NCBI RefSeq assembly: GCF_015330165.1
Contig: NZ_JADDXT010000002.1
Location: 4,057,646 to 4,121,645, forward strand
Reading direction: 5' to 3'
Source of the DNA: Zobellia roscoffensis
Lineage (GTDB): Bacteria; Bacteroidota; Bacteroidia; Flavobacteriales; Flavobacteriaceae
Length of the DNA stretch: 64,000 bases
The notes beneath the pieces were generated by a model, which saw only the letters and a program-made list of their open reading frames with translations, was not told the origin of the DNA and made no database searches. Positions 25,497 through 33,266 of this stretch are shown here, one piece after another. Both the position numbers and the translations under genes were made by a program. Positions within the stretch are counted from its first letter, which is position 1; every line of letters begins with the position of its first letter.

Positions 25497-25500
25497 TGAT

Positions 25501-25533
25501 ATTAATAACAAGTTCCCAAATCTTGTTATTAAT
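25501..25533. repeat. Perfect 12-bp inverted repeat just after the sulfatase gene
   Basis: ATTAATAACAAG and CTTGTTATTAAT are separated by nine bases and begin four bases after the stop codon. No T-run follows, so it is either a transcript-end stabilising hairpin, a weak terminator or a protein-binding palindrome. Confidence 0.6.
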
Positions 25534-25707
25534 ACTTAAAATGGAAGGTATTTCTATATGTTCTATTGTAAAATAGATACTTGACATTAAAGGTATGGTC
25601 CTTTTGAATGTACAAACTACGTATCTAGACCCTAATAGGTAAGAGTTCACCCTTATAAACCTATGTTGTAAAATCATCTATATGTAGAGGGAAGAATCCT
25701 TTAAAAA

Positions 25708-25803
25708 GTAAACTACCTCGGGGGCACACCCACTAGGCATCAAAAGGAAAATACCACGATTAAGAGACAAGTCTTGGAGCAATCAATCTGGATTATCTAG
25801 TAA
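25708..25803 (+). repeat. Dispersed structured intergenic repeat, copy B
   Basis: Full-length but diverged copy of the element at 29417-29512. The shared path is GTAAACTACCTCGGGG, AGGCATnAAAAGGAA, the central GAGACAAGTCT hairpin (GAGGCAAGCCT in the other copy) and CTGGATTATCTAG. One stem pair in the central hairpin is changed on both sides (G-C to A-T), so pairing is kept. It lies between the sulfatase and the barrel-like gene. Confidence 0.8.
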
Positions 25804-25936
25804 ATTTAATTTTATTCAATCTGAATATTATTAAGAAAATACATCTCATAAATCACTGTTAATTACTACTTAACAAAATCACAATTAGCATTTATTTTAT
25901 TCTTGGCCCTATATATTTATGACTTAAAATCAAGAA

Positions 25937-26557
25937 ATGATAAAACATCTACCCCTATTTCTTTTTTTAGGTTGTAGCCAATTACAGGCCCAAAAAAAAG
26001 AACAAACCCTATTGCCGGAATCTTTTTTAGATCGTACAGAATTCAAAGCAGGTTATTTTGGTAACATCTTTTGGAATAACGGTATCAACGTTGGTACAGA
26101 GTACTTATGGAAAGAAAACTCAAGGATTAAAAAGCGGAAAAGAGGTGACAAGACCATCACACATCAATTTTTGTTAAATGGAAACTTGGGTGCTACCACC
26201 AATTTTTTCAACAAAACAAATACCGGTCTTTTTACGAACTACGGACTAACATGGCGCAGAACAAATCACAAGGGAAAACAAATTAGTGTGGAATTTAATC
26301 CGTTAGGATATTACCGTTCATTTTTACCCGAAACCTATGAAGTAAAAGGGGATAATGTGGATAAAGTTTTTCTAGCAGGTAGAGGGTATTACTCACCCTC
26401 ACTCTCCATTGGTTTTGGAAAACAACGAAAAGGTAAAAAGCTCACAGGGCGATATTTTAACGTAAATATTTCTGTGCGTACAGACTATAACGCAGGTTCT
26501 CTACCGGTCGTTTCTTTGGAATATGGCTATCGTTTTAATTTTAAAAAGAAAAAATAA
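25937..26557 (+). CDS. Exported outer-membrane beta-barrel-like protein
   Basis: 206 residues with a signal peptide (about 1-18, ending LQAQ). The mature part consists of alternating amphipathic strands (FKAGYFGNIFWNNGINVGTE, KTNTGLFTNYGLTWRR, YFNVNISVRTDYNAG) and ends in SLEYGYRFNFKKKK, a barrel-like C-terminal strand followed by Lys. No specific family is recognised. The stop TAA shares its last A with the ATG of the downstream hydrolase gene, so translation is coupled. A small outer-membrane protein working with that lipoprotein is plausible. Confidence 0.6.
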   Translation: MIKHLPLFLFLGCSQLQAQKKEQTLLPESFLDRTEFKAGYFGNIFWNNGINVGTEYLWKENSRIKKRKRGDKTITHQFLLNGNLGATTNFFNKTNTGLFTNYGLTWRRTNHKGKQISVEFNPLGYYRSFLPETYEVKGDNVDKVFLAGRGYYSPSLSIGFGKQRKGKKLTGRYFNVNISVRTDYNAGSLPVVSLEYGYRFNFKKKK

Positions 26558-27603
26558 TGCACAGATATACTTTAAACCTTATGAAGCCACTTCTACTAGT
26601 AGTTGCATTGTTCAGTCTTTTCTCTTGTTCTAATGATGATGAGATAGATAATTTAAGTGAAACTTTTTTTGTGCGTCATGAAAACGCAGATATGCCCGCT
26701 TATGTTCATGGCAACGCCACAGAAAAAATTTTTCTGATTGTATTGAACGGAGGCCCGGGAGGTTTTGGTTTGACCTACAGGACAAAAACCTTTATAGAAA
26801 CAATTGAAGAAAAGTATGCCGTAGTGTATTTTGACCAACGCGGTTCTGGTGTTTCCCAGGGCAAGTACTTAGAAAAAGAGGTTACTGTAGATCTAATGGC
26901 CGAGGATGTGCTAGCATTGACCAAGGTGATTAAAGAAAAATATGGTGATGATTCTAGAATAGTTTTAATGGGGCACAGCTGGGGAGGCACTTTAGGCACT
27001 GCTACGCTATTGAAAGATCAAGATGATTTTTTAGGTTGGATCGAAGTGGATGGGTCTCATGACCCTAGGGAAATGTACTCGGAATATACCACCAACCATA
27101 CAAAAACAGCAAACGAACAAATAGCTTTAGGCAATAGCGTTGACTATTGGGAAACCGTACTGCAGTTAGTTGATAGTGTTTCACCTACTTATGACGAAGA
27201 TAATTTTTTTGATTTAAATCGGGAAGCCTTTACTGCAGAAGAACAACTTGTAGAAGATGATATTATAAATGAGGAAAAATGGGAAGATGAAATAGGAGTT
27301 AACTACAACGTATTCATGGCCTTATGGAACTCTGGCCAAATTTTAAAAATTCTAACAAACAATGGACTATGGGAAAATATATCATACACCGATAGACTTT
27401 CTGAAATTACAATTCCATCTTTGATTATTACTGGAAAGCATGACTTGATAGTTCCTACTAAGTTTGCGGAAGAGGCATTAGCTAATATTGGGTCGGAAGA
27501 TAAAGAACTTCTGGTTTTTGAACGTTCAGGCCATAGTCCTATGGCCAGTGAAAAGGAGTTGTTTGCAGAGAAGATACTTGAGTTCATTGATAGAATTAAA
27601 TAA
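26557..27603 (+). CDS. Alpha/beta hydrolase lipoprotein, peptidase S33-like (proline iminopeptidase type)
   Basis: 348 residues, with a lipoprotein signal ending LFSC followed by SNDDE. An alternative ATG at 26581 would also keep the signal. The hydrolase core has the oxyanion motif NGGPGGFG, DQRGSGVS, the nucleophile Ser141 in GHSWGG, Asp in TGKHDLIVP and His in ERSGHSP. NGGPG plus DQRGSG is typical of S33 peptidases (prolyl iminopeptidase/tricorn-interacting type), though many relatives act on esters. A helical lid lies between about 170 and 255. It is coupled to the preceding barrel-like gene. The substrate is unknown; location is the membrane-anchored periplasmic or surface face. Confidence 0.8.
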   Translation: MHRYTLNLMKPLLLVVALFSLFSCSNDDEIDNLSETFFVRHENADMPAYVHGNATEKIFLIVLNGGPGGFGLTYRTKTFIETIEEKYAVVYFDQRGSGVSQGKYLEKEVTVDLMAEDVLALTKVIKEKYGDDSRIVLMGHSWGGTLGTATLLKDQDDFLGWIEVDGSHDPREMYSEYTTNHTKTANEQIALGNSVDYWETVLQLVDSVSPTYDEDNFFDLNREAFTAEEQLVEDDIINEEKWEDEIGVNYNVFMALWNSGQILKILTNNGLWENISYTDRLSEITIPSLIITGKHDLIVPTKFAEEALANIGSEDKELLVFERSGHSPMASEKELFAEKILEFIDRIK

Positions 27604-27635
27604 GTAAGTTGCAGAGTTTGATTAATAAACGGTAC

Positions 27636-27667
27636 AAAAAAAGCCCAATCTTAGATTGGGCTTTTTA
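27636..27667. terminator. Bidirectional Rho-independent terminator
   Basis: The stem AAAAGCCCAATCT/AGATTGGGCTTTT is flanked by A-runs and T-runs on both sides. It sits between the convergent hydrolase (+) and DUF6503-like (-) genes and can end both transcripts. Confidence 0.9.
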
Positions 27668-27687
27668 CAAATTATATTGGTCTGATT

Positions 27688-28488
27688 CTATTTCAAAAGG
27701 AAATCTTCCTTCTTAAAACCATTATTGAATTTTATATCCGTCATAGTGTACTCACCACTTTTTACATAACCCCCTTCTTTATTGGGCATATAGCTCTCAC
27801 GTACGGTAGATAGTAACACACCATCTACGGTTTCGTAAGTCAAGGTCATTTTTAAAATGGGTTGGTTGATACCAAAGGCTGGTAATGAAAAGAAAAACTG
27901 ATCTACCAAATGTGTTTCTGGATTGAAATACAGAATATATTCATCGTTTTGCTCTTTTTTGGTCACATCGGCATTGTAAGTCAAGCTTACTTTGTCATAG
28001 GTAACATCATCCACTTTTTCGGTGCCAAGGTATTTATAGTTTGTTCCTGGGTTCGTTAACTTGTACATCATTGCAAACCAGTAAAAATTTACCTTACGCA
28101 AGAAAACCGTTCCTCCAAGTGCTTTTGGGTCGGTAATACTTTTACCATCTAATGTTAGGGCCGGCTGGTTATCTACTAGCGATTGTACCGCTACTCCTTC
28201 TTGTTTGGGCAGTAAATTAATTTCATGTTGGTCATACGAACCCCAGGACTGTTCACCATTAAAAATATAACGTTCGGTGGAGACATCTTTACCTTTGTCA
28301 AAATTGTCATACACATAGTGGTATTCCACATCTTTTTTAGCGGCTAAAGTTCCGTAACCCCCATTCACTTCTTCCAAAGCATCCAGTAACTCGGTTACTT
28401 TAGCCTCAGATTCCTGAGCATTTACCGTACCTACAGCTACAAAAGCCATTAAAGTTCCGGCTAATACGTTTTTAAGTTTTGAATTCAT
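27688..28488 (-). CDS. Exported DUF6503-like (LolA-type fold) protein
   Basis: 266 residues with a signal peptide (about 1-24, ending VNAQE). The sequence VTELLDALEEVNGGYGTLAA, then DVEYHYVYDN, a central FLRKVNFYWFAMMYKLTNPG and YILYFNPETHLVDQFFFSLP, is a beta-sheet lipid-carrier-like fold as seen in DUF6503-type periplasmic proteins of flavobacteria. It is monocistronic and convergent with the S33-type hydrolase. The function is unknown; lipid or hydrophobic ligand binding is possible by fold resemblance only. Confidence 0.6.
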   Translation of the reverse strand: MNSKLKNVLAGTLMAFVAVGTVNAQESEAKVTELLDALEEVNGGYGTLAAKKDVEYHYVYDNFDKGKDVSTERYIFNGEQSWGSYDQHEINLLPKQEGVAVQSLVDNQPALTLDGKSITDPKALGGTVFLRKVNFYWFAMMYKLTNPGTNYKYLGTEKVDDVTYDKVSLTYNADVTKKEQNDEYILYFNPETHLVDQFFFSLPAFGINQPILKMTLTYETVDGVLLSTVRESYMPNKEGGYVKSGEYTMTDIKFNNGFKKEDFLLK

Positions 28489-28683
28489 CTTTCTATGTTA
28501 AGTATTGTGTTTTTAATTGAGCATTAGTCTGTGACATGCACAAACCTTACAGGAAATAGATTTTTTAATGCGAATCACCTCCAAAACATCCTTATGGTGA
28601 TGTTTCTGTCTAGAACCGAATCCAATTAAAAGCACGTTCGTTTCGCTACTTTCCTCCTCAAAAACGGATTCACGAAAAAGCAA

Positions 28684-28691
28684 TATCTTTG
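28684..28691 (+). promoter_or_regulatory. Flavobacterial -7 box for the deiodinase-like gene
   Basis: TATCTTTG, a full TAnnTTTG match, 36 bases upstream of the ATG at 28728. No -33 TTG at the usual spacing was found. Confidence 0.55.
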
Positions 28692-28727
28692 ATATTCCTA
28701 TTCCGTAACCAAATAGCACCCAAAACT

Positions 28728-29420
28728 ATGGACACTAAACCGCATATTATAGTCAACGGTCACAAGCATGTGCTCTACCAAGAAAATGTACTATCTCAAA
28801 AAGAATTGCTCAAACAAAGTCAGGCCCTCTATTCCTATTTAAATAAAAGAAGGTCTGTTCGGGAATATGCGGATACGCCTGTACCTAAAGAGGTTATAGA
28901 GACTTTGATAAAAACAGCTTCAACTGCTCCTTCTGGTGCGCACAAACAACCTTGGACGTTCTGTGCGGTATCTAACCCAGCGCTTAAAACACAAATTAAG
29001 GAAGCTGCGGAAGCGGAGGAAAAGGAAAGCTACGAAAGCCGAATGAGCGACCGTTGGAAAAAGGATTTGGAACCGATGGGTACGAATAGGTACAAACCTT
29101 TCCTGGAAATTGCTCCTTGGCTCATTATCGTTTTTAAAAAAGTACATGACCTGGATGAGAACGGCGAAAAAGTAAATAACTATTACGTTAACGAATCCGT
29201 AGGTATTGCCAGTGGAATGCTCATTACGGCTATACACAATGCAGGTTTGGTTACTTTGACCCACACCCCTAGCCCAATGAATTTCTTGGCGAAGCTATTA
29301 AACAGACCTAGTAATGAACGTGCGTTTTTATTACTTCCCATAGGTTATCCAAAATCACCCACCTACGTTCCGGATATTAAAAGAAAGCCGTTAGATGAAG
29401 TTGCGGAGTTCTATGAGTAA
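28728..29420 (+). CDS. Nitroreductase-fold flavoprotein, iodotyrosine deiodinase homologue
   Basis: The ATG at 28728 gives 230 residues. The FMN-binding signature RRSVREYAD and TAPSGAHKQPWTF is followed by the active-site lid YESRMSDRWKKDLEPMG and the end YPKSPTYVPDIKRKPLDE. This closely parallels mammalian IYD (RRSVR, TAPSGAHTEPWTF, VPDLKRKPLD). The three residues that grip the iodotyrosine zwitterion in human IYD (Glu157, Tyr161, Lys182) align with Glu98, Tyr102 and Lys123 at identical spacing. IYD reductively dehalogenates halotyrosines with FMNH2. Unlike the mammalian enzyme it has no membrane anchor, so it is cytosolic. A halotyrosine substrate is a strong inference; a general nitroreductase is the alternative. 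Confidence 0.85.
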   Translation: MDTKPHIIVNGHKHVLYQENVLSQKELLKQSQALYSYLNKRRSVREYADTPVPKEVIETLIKTASTAPSGAHKQPWTFCAVSNPALKTQIKEAAEAEEKESYESRMSDRWKKDLEPMGTNRYKPFLEIAPWLIIVFKKVHDLDENGEKVNNYYVNESVGIASGMLITAIHNAGLVTLTHTPSPMNFLAKLLNRPSNERAFLLLPIGYPKSPTYVPDIKRKPLDEVAEFYE

Positions 29421-29512
29421 ACTACCTCGGGGCAAGCCCACGAGGCATTAAAAGGAATACACTTTGATTTCGAGGCAAGCCTCGGAGCATTTAATCTCGA
29501 TTATCGAGTAAT
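29417..29512 (+). repeat. Dispersed structured intergenic repeat, copy A (best preserved)
   Basis: Starts within the stop codon region of the deiodinase-like gene. It contains three successive hairpins: CCTCGGGG-caag-CCCaCGAGG (29425-29445), CGAGGC-aa-GCCTCG (29471-29484) and CTCGA-tta-TCGAG (29496-29508). Copies occur at 25708-25803 and, partial and inverted, at 21327-21390. Confidence 0.85.
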
Positions 29513-29647
29513 GTCTGAAGGTTCTATAAGCCGCTTGTAAAAGTGTCACTATTTTTACGGAATGAGCCCGCAGAAGAGGCTACGAACGTATATTTTTCGT
29601 GATATCCATAAACATCAAATATGGATACAACACATTAAACGGGAAAT

Positions 29648-30010
29648 ATGACAAAAGACGATTTATTAGGAAAAGAGATGAGCAACCTCTACGCCATCGC
29701 AAAACAGGTCAACCACTATTTTAATGGAAGCGATATCAGCTTTCTTAAGACGAGAGTACAAAATCTATTGAGCAATTACGTAAAGTTTAGCTGTACGCAT
29801 GAAGAACAGACCGCAGAAATGCTCAGAAATCTTCAGGTAAACCCAGGTAATACTATAGATTCCATTGTGAATGAAATGACAGAAAATCTGGACGAAATCG
29901 TCAAAAGCGACCTTAGTGATTCCGTAAAACAGTTGAGCTACGAACTGTCTCTGAACCGACTCATTTCATATCATAGAGCCAATATTGAAAATATTCAGCA
30001 TTTGTTGTAA
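29648..30010 (+). CDS. Hypothetical helical protein, possibly DUF892 (YciF)-like
   Basis: 120 residues, all-helical in appearance, no signal or membrane segment. The order LLGKEMSNLYAIAKQVNHYF, THEEQTAEMLRNLQVNPGNT, IDSIVNEMTENLDEIVKSDL, SDSVKQLSYELSLNRLISYH loosely follows the DUF892 ferritin-like pattern (helix, then a His-rich turn, then an E/D helix, then AAQxxEHYE). However, most metal ligands of the ferritin-like site are not evident. It is monocistronic. The family link is tentative. Confidence 0.5.
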   Translation: MTKDDLLGKEMSNLYAIAKQVNHYFNGSDISFLKTRVQNLLSNYVKFSCTHEEQTAEMLRNLQVNPGNTIDSIVNEMTENLDEIVKSDLSDSVKQLSYELSLNRLISYHRANIENIQHLL

Positions 30011-30296
30011 ATAAAAAATATCTATTAGTTCTACTGGAGCCGTTTAACATTAATCCGCTATAGTCAAACGCTTATTTTACAGTCACGTCACAGATTTAGA
30101 CTCTTAATCTTTAGATTTAATTGTGATATTTTAAATTGCACTAATACAAATACTTAAGTTTACATAGAATTCTATAAGAGTAATACTTCTTATTAATTTT
30201 TAAAATCTTCCTATCCCAAATATTTGGTTGTAATTTTAGGGGTAATAAAGGATGTCGTTACGCGAAGTTTCGGAATTTTAAGAGTAGCTAAATTGC

Positions 30297-30752
30297 TCAG
30301 CTTACAACGTCCTTCTCTAGCGAAGTATTTTTCTCTAAAAGAAACTGAATCCTATCCATTAGGTTGGCAAGTTCTACAGTCTCTTTACTATCTAGATTGC
30401 TAATATTAGAGGCTACTAATTCCGTAGAACGACTATCCAGTTTTTGATATTCCGCTCTTCCCTTTTCGGTTAAGTTAATGACGTACGCACGTTTGTCTGT
30501 TGCGGAGCGTGATTTTGTTAAAAGGGACTTAGAAATCAATTTTTTGATTACCCTGCTCAAATATCCCTCGTCCAGCTTCAACATTTTATTGATTTCCGTT
30601 GCTGTGGTGTTCGGTGTGGCATTCACTTCATTGATGATGTGTGCTTCCGTAAGCGTATAACCACTCTTGACTACGGTATTCTCCAAGAGCCCTATCGCCC
30701 TAACATAGTATCTATTGAATGCCCGTATCCGATCTATCGTTTCTAATCTCAT
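30297..30752 (-). CDS. MarR-family transcriptional regulator
   Basis: A 151-residue winged-helix protein: RIRAFNRYYVRAIGLLENTV, then YTLTEAHIINEVN, the recognition helix region TATEINKMLKLDEGYLSRVI and the wing SRSATDKRAYVINLTEKGRA, as in MarR. It is divergently oriented to a quinone oxidoreductase operon with a 105-bp gap containing inverted repeats that overlap both promoters. The sequence thus supports repression of itself and of the 30858-33230 operon, probably relieved by a small aromatic or oxidant ligand (inferred). The predicted -7 box is only five bases from the ATG, so its mRNA may be almost leaderless. Confidence 0.88.
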   Translation of the reverse strand: MRLETIDRIRAFNRYYVRAIGLLENTVVKSGYTLTEAHIINEVNATPNTTATEINKMLKLDEGYLSRVIKKLISKSLLTKSRSATDKRAYVINLTEKGRAEYQKLDSRSTELVASNISNLDSKETVELANLMDRIQFLLEKNTSLEKDVVS

Positions 30753-30756
30753 AATC

Positions 30757-30764
30757 CAAATTTA
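30757..30764 (-). promoter_or_regulatory. Predicted marR-type gene promoter (-7 TAAATTTG, -33 TTG)
   Basis: On the minus strand TTG (30787-30785) is followed after 20 bases by TAAATTTG (30764-30757), a full match to the flavobacterial promoter. The -33 TTG is inside the CAAGTA half of the operator-like repeat, so a bound repressor would block it. Confidence 0.55.
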
Positions 30765-30771
30765 CATTAAT

Positions 30772-30819
30772 TACTTGCTTTTGTCAAGTATTAATATTTA
30801 TATTTGCCTGAAGCAAGTA
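30772..30819. promoter_or_regulatory. Candidate MarR operator: inverted half-sites TACTTGC/GCAAGTA
   Basis: TACTTG (30772-30777) and CAAGTA (30785-30790) form an inverted repeat with seven bases between. A second palindrome TTGC-ctgaa-GCAA (30804-30816) extends to a third half-site GCAAGTA (30813-30819). The sites cover the -33 of the regulator gene and both boxes of the operon promoter. Confidence 0.6.
30799..30806 (+). promoter_or_regulatory. Predicted promoter of the quinone oxidoreductase operon (-7 TATATTTG)
   Basis: TATATTTG is a full TAnnTTTG match 51 bases before the ATG at 30858. A TTG at 30775-30777 is 21 bases upstream, within the accepted range, and lies in the operator-like repeat. 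Confidence 0.55.
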
Positions 30820-30857
30820 TTTTTTATTCCCTTTATAACTAATCCGAAAACAAGAAT

Positions 30858-31832
30858 ATGGCAAAAGCTATTCAAATATCCAGTTATGGTGCTCCAGAGG
30901 TATTAAAATTAACAGACCTCTCTCCCATCACACCTAAACCAGATGAAATTGTAATTCGGCAAACGGCAATCGGTATTAATTTTCATGATATTTATGTACG
31001 TTCCGGATTGTATAAAACACTCTCTTTACCAGGAATTCCGGGAATTGAAGGTGCTGGCGTCATTACAAAAATTGGCAGTGAGGTTACTTCTTTTTCTATA
31101 GGCGACCGTGTTGCGTACATTACTTCTGGTTACGGCGGTTACGCTTCTGAACGAAGCCTTCCTGCAGCCATAGCCGTCCCCATTCCCGACAGTATTAGTG
31201 ATGTTACCGCTGCCTCGGTCATTCTGAAAGGGCTAACGGTACAAATGCTTGCGAATAAAGTGGCCCGGATTCAAAAAGGTGATGCTATTCTTGTGCATGC
31301 TGCTGCGGGCGGTGTAGGTCAACTTTTGGTTCAGGAAGCAAAAAACAAAGGCGCAACGGTTTTTGGTACAGTGGGGTCCGATGTCAAGGCAGAAATCGCA
31401 AAAAACAAGGGCTGTGACCATATTATACGGTACAGGGAAGAAAATGTCTATGGCCGCGTTATGGATATTACCAACGGTACAGGCCTGAGAATCATTTACG
31501 ATAGTGTTGGGAAAGATACTTTTCACGACTCACTGGCTTCCCTTGATTTTGGAGGCCATTTGGTGAACTTTGGACAATCATCAGGACCTATCAAAAACTT
31601 TGAGGTTTCCATGCTGGCCAAGAAATCCGCTACCCTTTCCCGTCCTATGATTTTTCATTATGTCCGCAAACGGCAAGAACTTTTGAATATGAGCCAGACC
31701 CTCTTCAAGGCAATTGAAAAGGGTGACATCAAAACTACCGAACCACTTCAAATGCCATTGAAAGAGGCTTCAAAAGCACACGAGCTCCTAGCCTCTAGAA
31801 CACTCACCCAATCCATTGTACTCATTCCATAA
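30858..31832 (+). CDS. NADPH:quinone oxidoreductase family protein (zinc-independent MDR)
   Basis: A 324-residue medium-chain dehydrogenase/reductase: N-terminal GroES-like domain (PEVLKLTDLSPITPKPDEIV, GINFHDIYVRSGLYK, PGIPGIEGAGVI), then the Rossmann domain (AILVHAAAGGVGQLLVQEAK, ATVFGTVGSDVKAEIAKNKG). The HAAAGGVG motif and absence of structural-zinc cysteines mark the QorA-type quinone oxidoreductases, which reduce quinones or alkenals with NADPH. It is first gene of a three-gene operon (gaps 9 and 6 bp) divergent from a MarR regulator, a frequent arrangement for electrophile or oxidant response. Confidence 0.9.
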   Translation: MAKAIQISSYGAPEVLKLTDLSPITPKPDEIVIRQTAIGINFHDIYVRSGLYKTLSLPGIPGIEGAGVITKIGSEVTSFSIGDRVAYITSGYGGYASERSLPAAIAVPIPDSISDVTAASVILKGLTVQMLANKVARIQKGDAILVHAAAGGVGQLLVQEAKNKGATVFGTVGSDVKAEIAKNKGCDHIIRYREENVYGRVMDITNGTGLRIIYDSVGKDTFHDSLASLDFGGHLVNFGQSSGPIKNFEVSMLAKKSATLSRPMIFHYVRKRQELLNMSQTLFKAIEKGDIKTTEPLQMPLKEASKAHELLASRTLTQSIVLIP

Positions 31833-31841
31833 ACTAACAAT

Positions 31842-32903
31842 ATGTCCGTTTTCAGCCACAAAGATTTTAATGACCATGAGCAAGTAATATATTGTCATGA
31901 TGCCAGTGTGGGCCTACATGCCATAATCGCCATTCATAATACCGCCTTAGGGCCTGCGGCGGGAGGATGCCGCATGTATCCCTACGAAACCTATGACGAT
32001 GCACTTACAGATGTACTTCGTCTCTCAGAAGGTATGAGCTATAAAAATGCCATAGCAGGACTGCCATTGGGCGGCGGCAAATGTGTTATTATTGCCGACC
32101 CCAACACGCCTAACAAAAAGCAATTGTTACGGGCGTTCTCAAAACATGTTCAGCATTTAAACGGAAGGTATTGGACCGCTATTGACGTAGGCGTAGGTCC
32201 TGAAGATGCAGATGTATTAGCTGAGAATTGCGATTTTATATTTGCCAGGGCAAGCCAATACCCTACTGGTTTCAACCCCTCTTTGTTTACCGCTTTTGGT
32301 GGATTTACAGGCATCAGAGCCGCGGCAATGCACTTATGGAACTCTACTGATCTATCACATAAAAAGGTCGCTATTCAAGGGTTAGGAGCCACAGGAAGAG
32401 AATTATCCCGACTTTTGCATGAGGCAGGTGCACAATTAGTGGTGGCAGATGTAAATCAAGAAGCGGTGGATTTTGTTGTGAAAGCCTATGGAGCAATGGC
32501 CATTTCCCCTAAAGAAATACATGCTGCCAAAGTAGATATTTTTGCTCCCTGTGCTATGGGTGCCATTATCAATGATGCTACTATCAATGAAATAAAGGCC
32601 AAAGCCATTTGCGGACTTGCCAATAATCAATTGGCTACCGCTGCACACGGAAAACAACTTATGGAATTGGGAATTACCTATGTACCTGATTATGTAATTA
32701 ATGCCGGTGGAATGATGGGTGCGGGATCTAGAATATTCTCAAAACCTACAATGGAAGACTCCAAAGAACGGGTTTCGGGTTTATACGATATCATCTTAAA
32801 CCTTTTGCAAAAAGCGAAAAACGAAAAACGACCGACTTCCGAAGTAGCGGACGAAATTGCCAAAGACCGGATGAACCAAGCTAAGACCAACACAAATAAA
32901 TAA
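31842..32903 (+). CDS. Glu/Leu/Phe/Val dehydrogenase family amino-acid dehydrogenase
   Basis: 353 residues. The dimerisation/catalytic domain has AIIAIHNTALGPAAGGCRMY and the catalytic lysine in LPLGGGKCVI (family LPLGGGKAV). Then come TAIDVGVGPEDADVLAE, the Rossmann motif GLGATG and DVNQEAVDF, and the substrate region NNQLA. Length and motifs fit leucine or valine dehydrogenase (NAD-dependent oxidative deamination of branched-chain amino acids) rather than hexameric glutamate dehydrogenase. Lying second in the MarR-divergent operon, it may feed branched-chain amino-acid catabolism. The exact amino acid cannot be told from the sequence. Confidence 0.85.
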   Translation: MSVFSHKDFNDHEQVIYCHDASVGLHAIIAIHNTALGPAAGGCRMYPYETYDDALTDVLRLSEGMSYKNAIAGLPLGGGKCVIIADPNTPNKKQLLRAFSKHVQHLNGRYWTAIDVGVGPEDADVLAENCDFIFARASQYPTGFNPSLFTAFGGFTGIRAAAMHLWNSTDLSHKKVAIQGLGATGRELSRLLHEAGAQLVVADVNQEAVDFVVKAYGAMAISPKEIHAAKVDIFAPCAMGAIINDATINEIKAKAICGLANNQLATAAHGKQLMELGITYVPDYVINAGGMMGAGSRIFSKPTMEDSKERVSGLYDIILNLLQKAKNEKRPTSEVADEIAKDRMNQAKTNTNK

Positions 32904-32909
32904 AAACCT

Positions 32910-33230
32910 ATGGCTACCTATGTAATTGCAATGATGACTATTCACGATTTTGAAACCTATCGAAAATATACCGATAGAACCCCTAAAACAGTGGAGAAAT
33001 ACGGGGGTAAATTCCTAACGCGTGGAGAAGCGGTTTCTACGGTAGAAGGAACACCGTACAATGATAGGATGGTAATTTTAGAGTTTCCCAATAGAAAGAG
33101 CGTAGACGACTGGTTTGCGGACCCTGAATACCAAGAGGCCGTAAAATACCGTCATGCTTCTTCTACAATGAATATGCTTTTGGTGCAGGATGGTGGAGAA
33201 AACACCTTAAACCCCGACCCTAAAATTTAG
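32910..33230 (+). CDS. DUF1330 domain-containing protein
   Basis: 106 residues with the DUF1330 ferredoxin-like pattern: AYVIAMM-type first strand (TYVIAMMTIHDFETYRKYTD), KYGGKFLTRGE, MVILEFPNRKSVDDWFADPE and YQEAVKYRHASSTMNMLLV. Such small dimeric alpha/beta-barrel proteins are often encoded beside oxidoreductases; no activity is established. It is the last gene of the MarR-controlled operon, with six bases between it and the dehydrogenase gene. A hairpin overlaps its stop codon. Confidence 0.85.
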   Translation: MATYVIAMMTIHDFETYRKYTDRTPKTVEKYGGKFLTRGEAVSTVEGTPYNDRMVILEFPNRKSVDDWFADPEYQEAVKYRHASSTMNMLLVQDGGENTLNPDPKI

Positions 33231-33237
33231 GGTTTTA
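33217..33237 (+). terminator. Probable terminator overlapping the DUF1330 stop codon
   Basis: ACCCTAAA/TTTAGGGT forms a perfect stem around a single base, followed by TTTT. The stop codon (33228-33230) lies within the stem. Confidence 0.55.
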
Positions 33238-33266
33238 AGGTTCGCTTTTAGTAAGTTGATATCAGC

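Noticed and set aside
20301..25500. Polysaccharide utilisation locus around the GH26 mannanase and sulfatase
   Set aside because: No SusC/SusD pair and unrelated housekeeping genes lie between them, so they do not form a PUL here.
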